DNA of 64,000 nt from Mucilaginibacter sp. KACC 22063 (lineage in GTDB: Bacteria > Bacteroidota > Bacteroidia > Sphingobacteriales > Sphingobacteriaceae). The notes under the pieces were generated by a model. It was not told where the DNA came from and searched no databases. It worked only from the letters and a program-made list of their open reading frames with translations. Both the position numbers and the translations under genes were made by a program. Position 1 is the first letter of the stretch, and each line of letters opens with the position of its first letter. Location: contig NZ_CP117877.1 of the NCBI RefSeq assembly GCF_028736115.1, forward strand, positions 4,598,187 to 4,662,186, read 5' to 3'. Shown one piece after another: positions 63,517 through 64,000 of this stretch.

Positions 63517-64000
63517 TTATTTAGCCTGTGATATCACAGCTTCGTTAAGGCGTACATACTCGTCGCTTTTATCGGCTTTAGCCAAAGCAACACCTTCTTT
63601 AGCTGTAGCAATGGCATCGGCCTTATCTCCCATTTTTAACAAGATACGTGCTTTCCACAATTTGTAGTAATATAAGGTAGGACTTTGCTTTTCAAGGATA
63701 TTCATCCACTCTAAAGCTTTGTTAAGGTCCTTGCCATTCTCGTAGTAGTATACCGCAGCAGCAAAGTAAGGTTTCTTTTCGCCTTTCATGGCTTCATCAA
63801 TATTTGCCATTATACGGCTGTCAACCTCGGTAGTTAAATGAACAGTAAGGGCAGTATGCTCCCACATCAGTTGCAGGTCGCAGCTGGTTGGCTTTACATT
63901 GGCAAACTGCATGGTGAAGGTTTCAACCAGCGGCTTTATCGTGCTGCTTTTAACCTTAAAACGCACCACATCGTCGGCTTGCTTGTACTCATAAGCGCCC
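63517..64000 (-). CDS. DUF2911-family protein, 5' end outside the window
   Basis: The frame is open to the right edge. The visible part begins 'GAYEYKQADDVVRFKVK', runs through 'TMQFANVKPTSCDLQLMWEH' and 'IDEAMKGEKKPYFAAAVYYY', and ends with a TPR-like repeat region ('LEWMNILEKQSPTLYYYKLW', 'ARILLKMGDKADAIATAKEG'). This is the DUF2911 pattern of secreted Bacteroidota proteins, function unknown. An internal ATG/GTG near 63969 is not the true start because the conserved 'GAYEY' lies upstream of it. Confidence 0.85.
   Translation of the reverse strand, partial: GAYEYKQADDVVRFKVKSSTIKPLVETFTMQFANVKPTSCDLQLMWEHTALTVHLTTEVDSRIMANIDEAMKGEKKPYFAAAVYYYENGKDLNKALEWMNILEKQSPTLYYYKLWKARILLKMGDKADAIATAKEGVALAKADKSDEYVRLNEAVISQAK

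Noticed and set aside
1..64000. CRISPR array or rRNA genes
   Set aside because: No regularly spaced direct repeats with unique spacers and no rRNA sequence were seen. The only repeated units are those at 39370-39519 and 48152-48328.

Overview
The window looks like the chromosome of a Bacteroidota member, most likely family Sphingobacteriaceae and plausibly Mucilaginibacter or a close relative. The grounds are three SusC/SusD outer-membrane pairs, a Bacteroidetes-type PspC protein under a PadR regulator, promoter boxes of the Bacteroidetes TAnnTTTG type, LytS/LytTR two-component proteins, and interspersed repeats typical of this group. The species cannot be fixed from sequence alone.

Positions 1-10147 are accessory DNA. 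The left edge carries an AT-rich piece of a class I lanthipeptide biosynthesis locus: the C-terminal part of a LanB-type dehydratase, followed 10 bases later by an unusual nucleotidyltransferase fusion protein. A frameshifted IS481-type transposase remnant follows on the minus strand. Next is a minus-strand mobile block (2.8-7.8 kb): a tyrosine recombinase, a helix-turn-helix protein, a small terminase-like DNA-binding protein, a TET/JBP-type 2-oxoglutarate dioxygenase translationally coupled to a ParB-like protein, and two uncharacterised proteins. About 1.6 kb with almost no coding potential separates this from a tRNA-Arg(CCU) gene at 10148-10219, which may mark the chromosomal boundary.

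Positions 10.2-34 kb hold metG, an LD-carboxypeptidase and a DoxX protein, then three consecutive SusC/SusD pairs, all on the minus strand. No glycoside hydrolase, SusE/F-type protein or regulator lies beside them. One small secreted protein sits between pairs. A PadR/PspC envelope-stress-type operon with a visible PadR-like operator follows, then a PF14905-type TonB-dependent receptor.

Positions 34-54 kb are mostly housekeeping: pdhB, an SDR oxidoreductase, a glyoxalase-fold protein, an M14 carboxypeptidase and murF. A minus-strand cluster birA/dsbD-N/dsbD/pfkA follows, in which DsbD is split into two genes. Then come rsfS, ftsH, a LUD-domain protein, a LytS/LytTR two-component pair, a DPP4-type S9 peptidase and a heme-c lipoprotein.

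Positions 54-64 kb hold a peroxiredoxin/AhpD antioxidant pair, a tetR-tolC-emrA-emrB type efflux operon with a palindromic operator, a large secreted PIG-L deacetylase, a 64-residue membrane protein, and a DUF2911 protein cut by the right edge.

The best candidates for something undescribed are the dehydratase plus nucleotidyltransferase-fusion pair at the left edge and the ParB/TET-JBP-like/terminase-like module on the integrase-bearing block.
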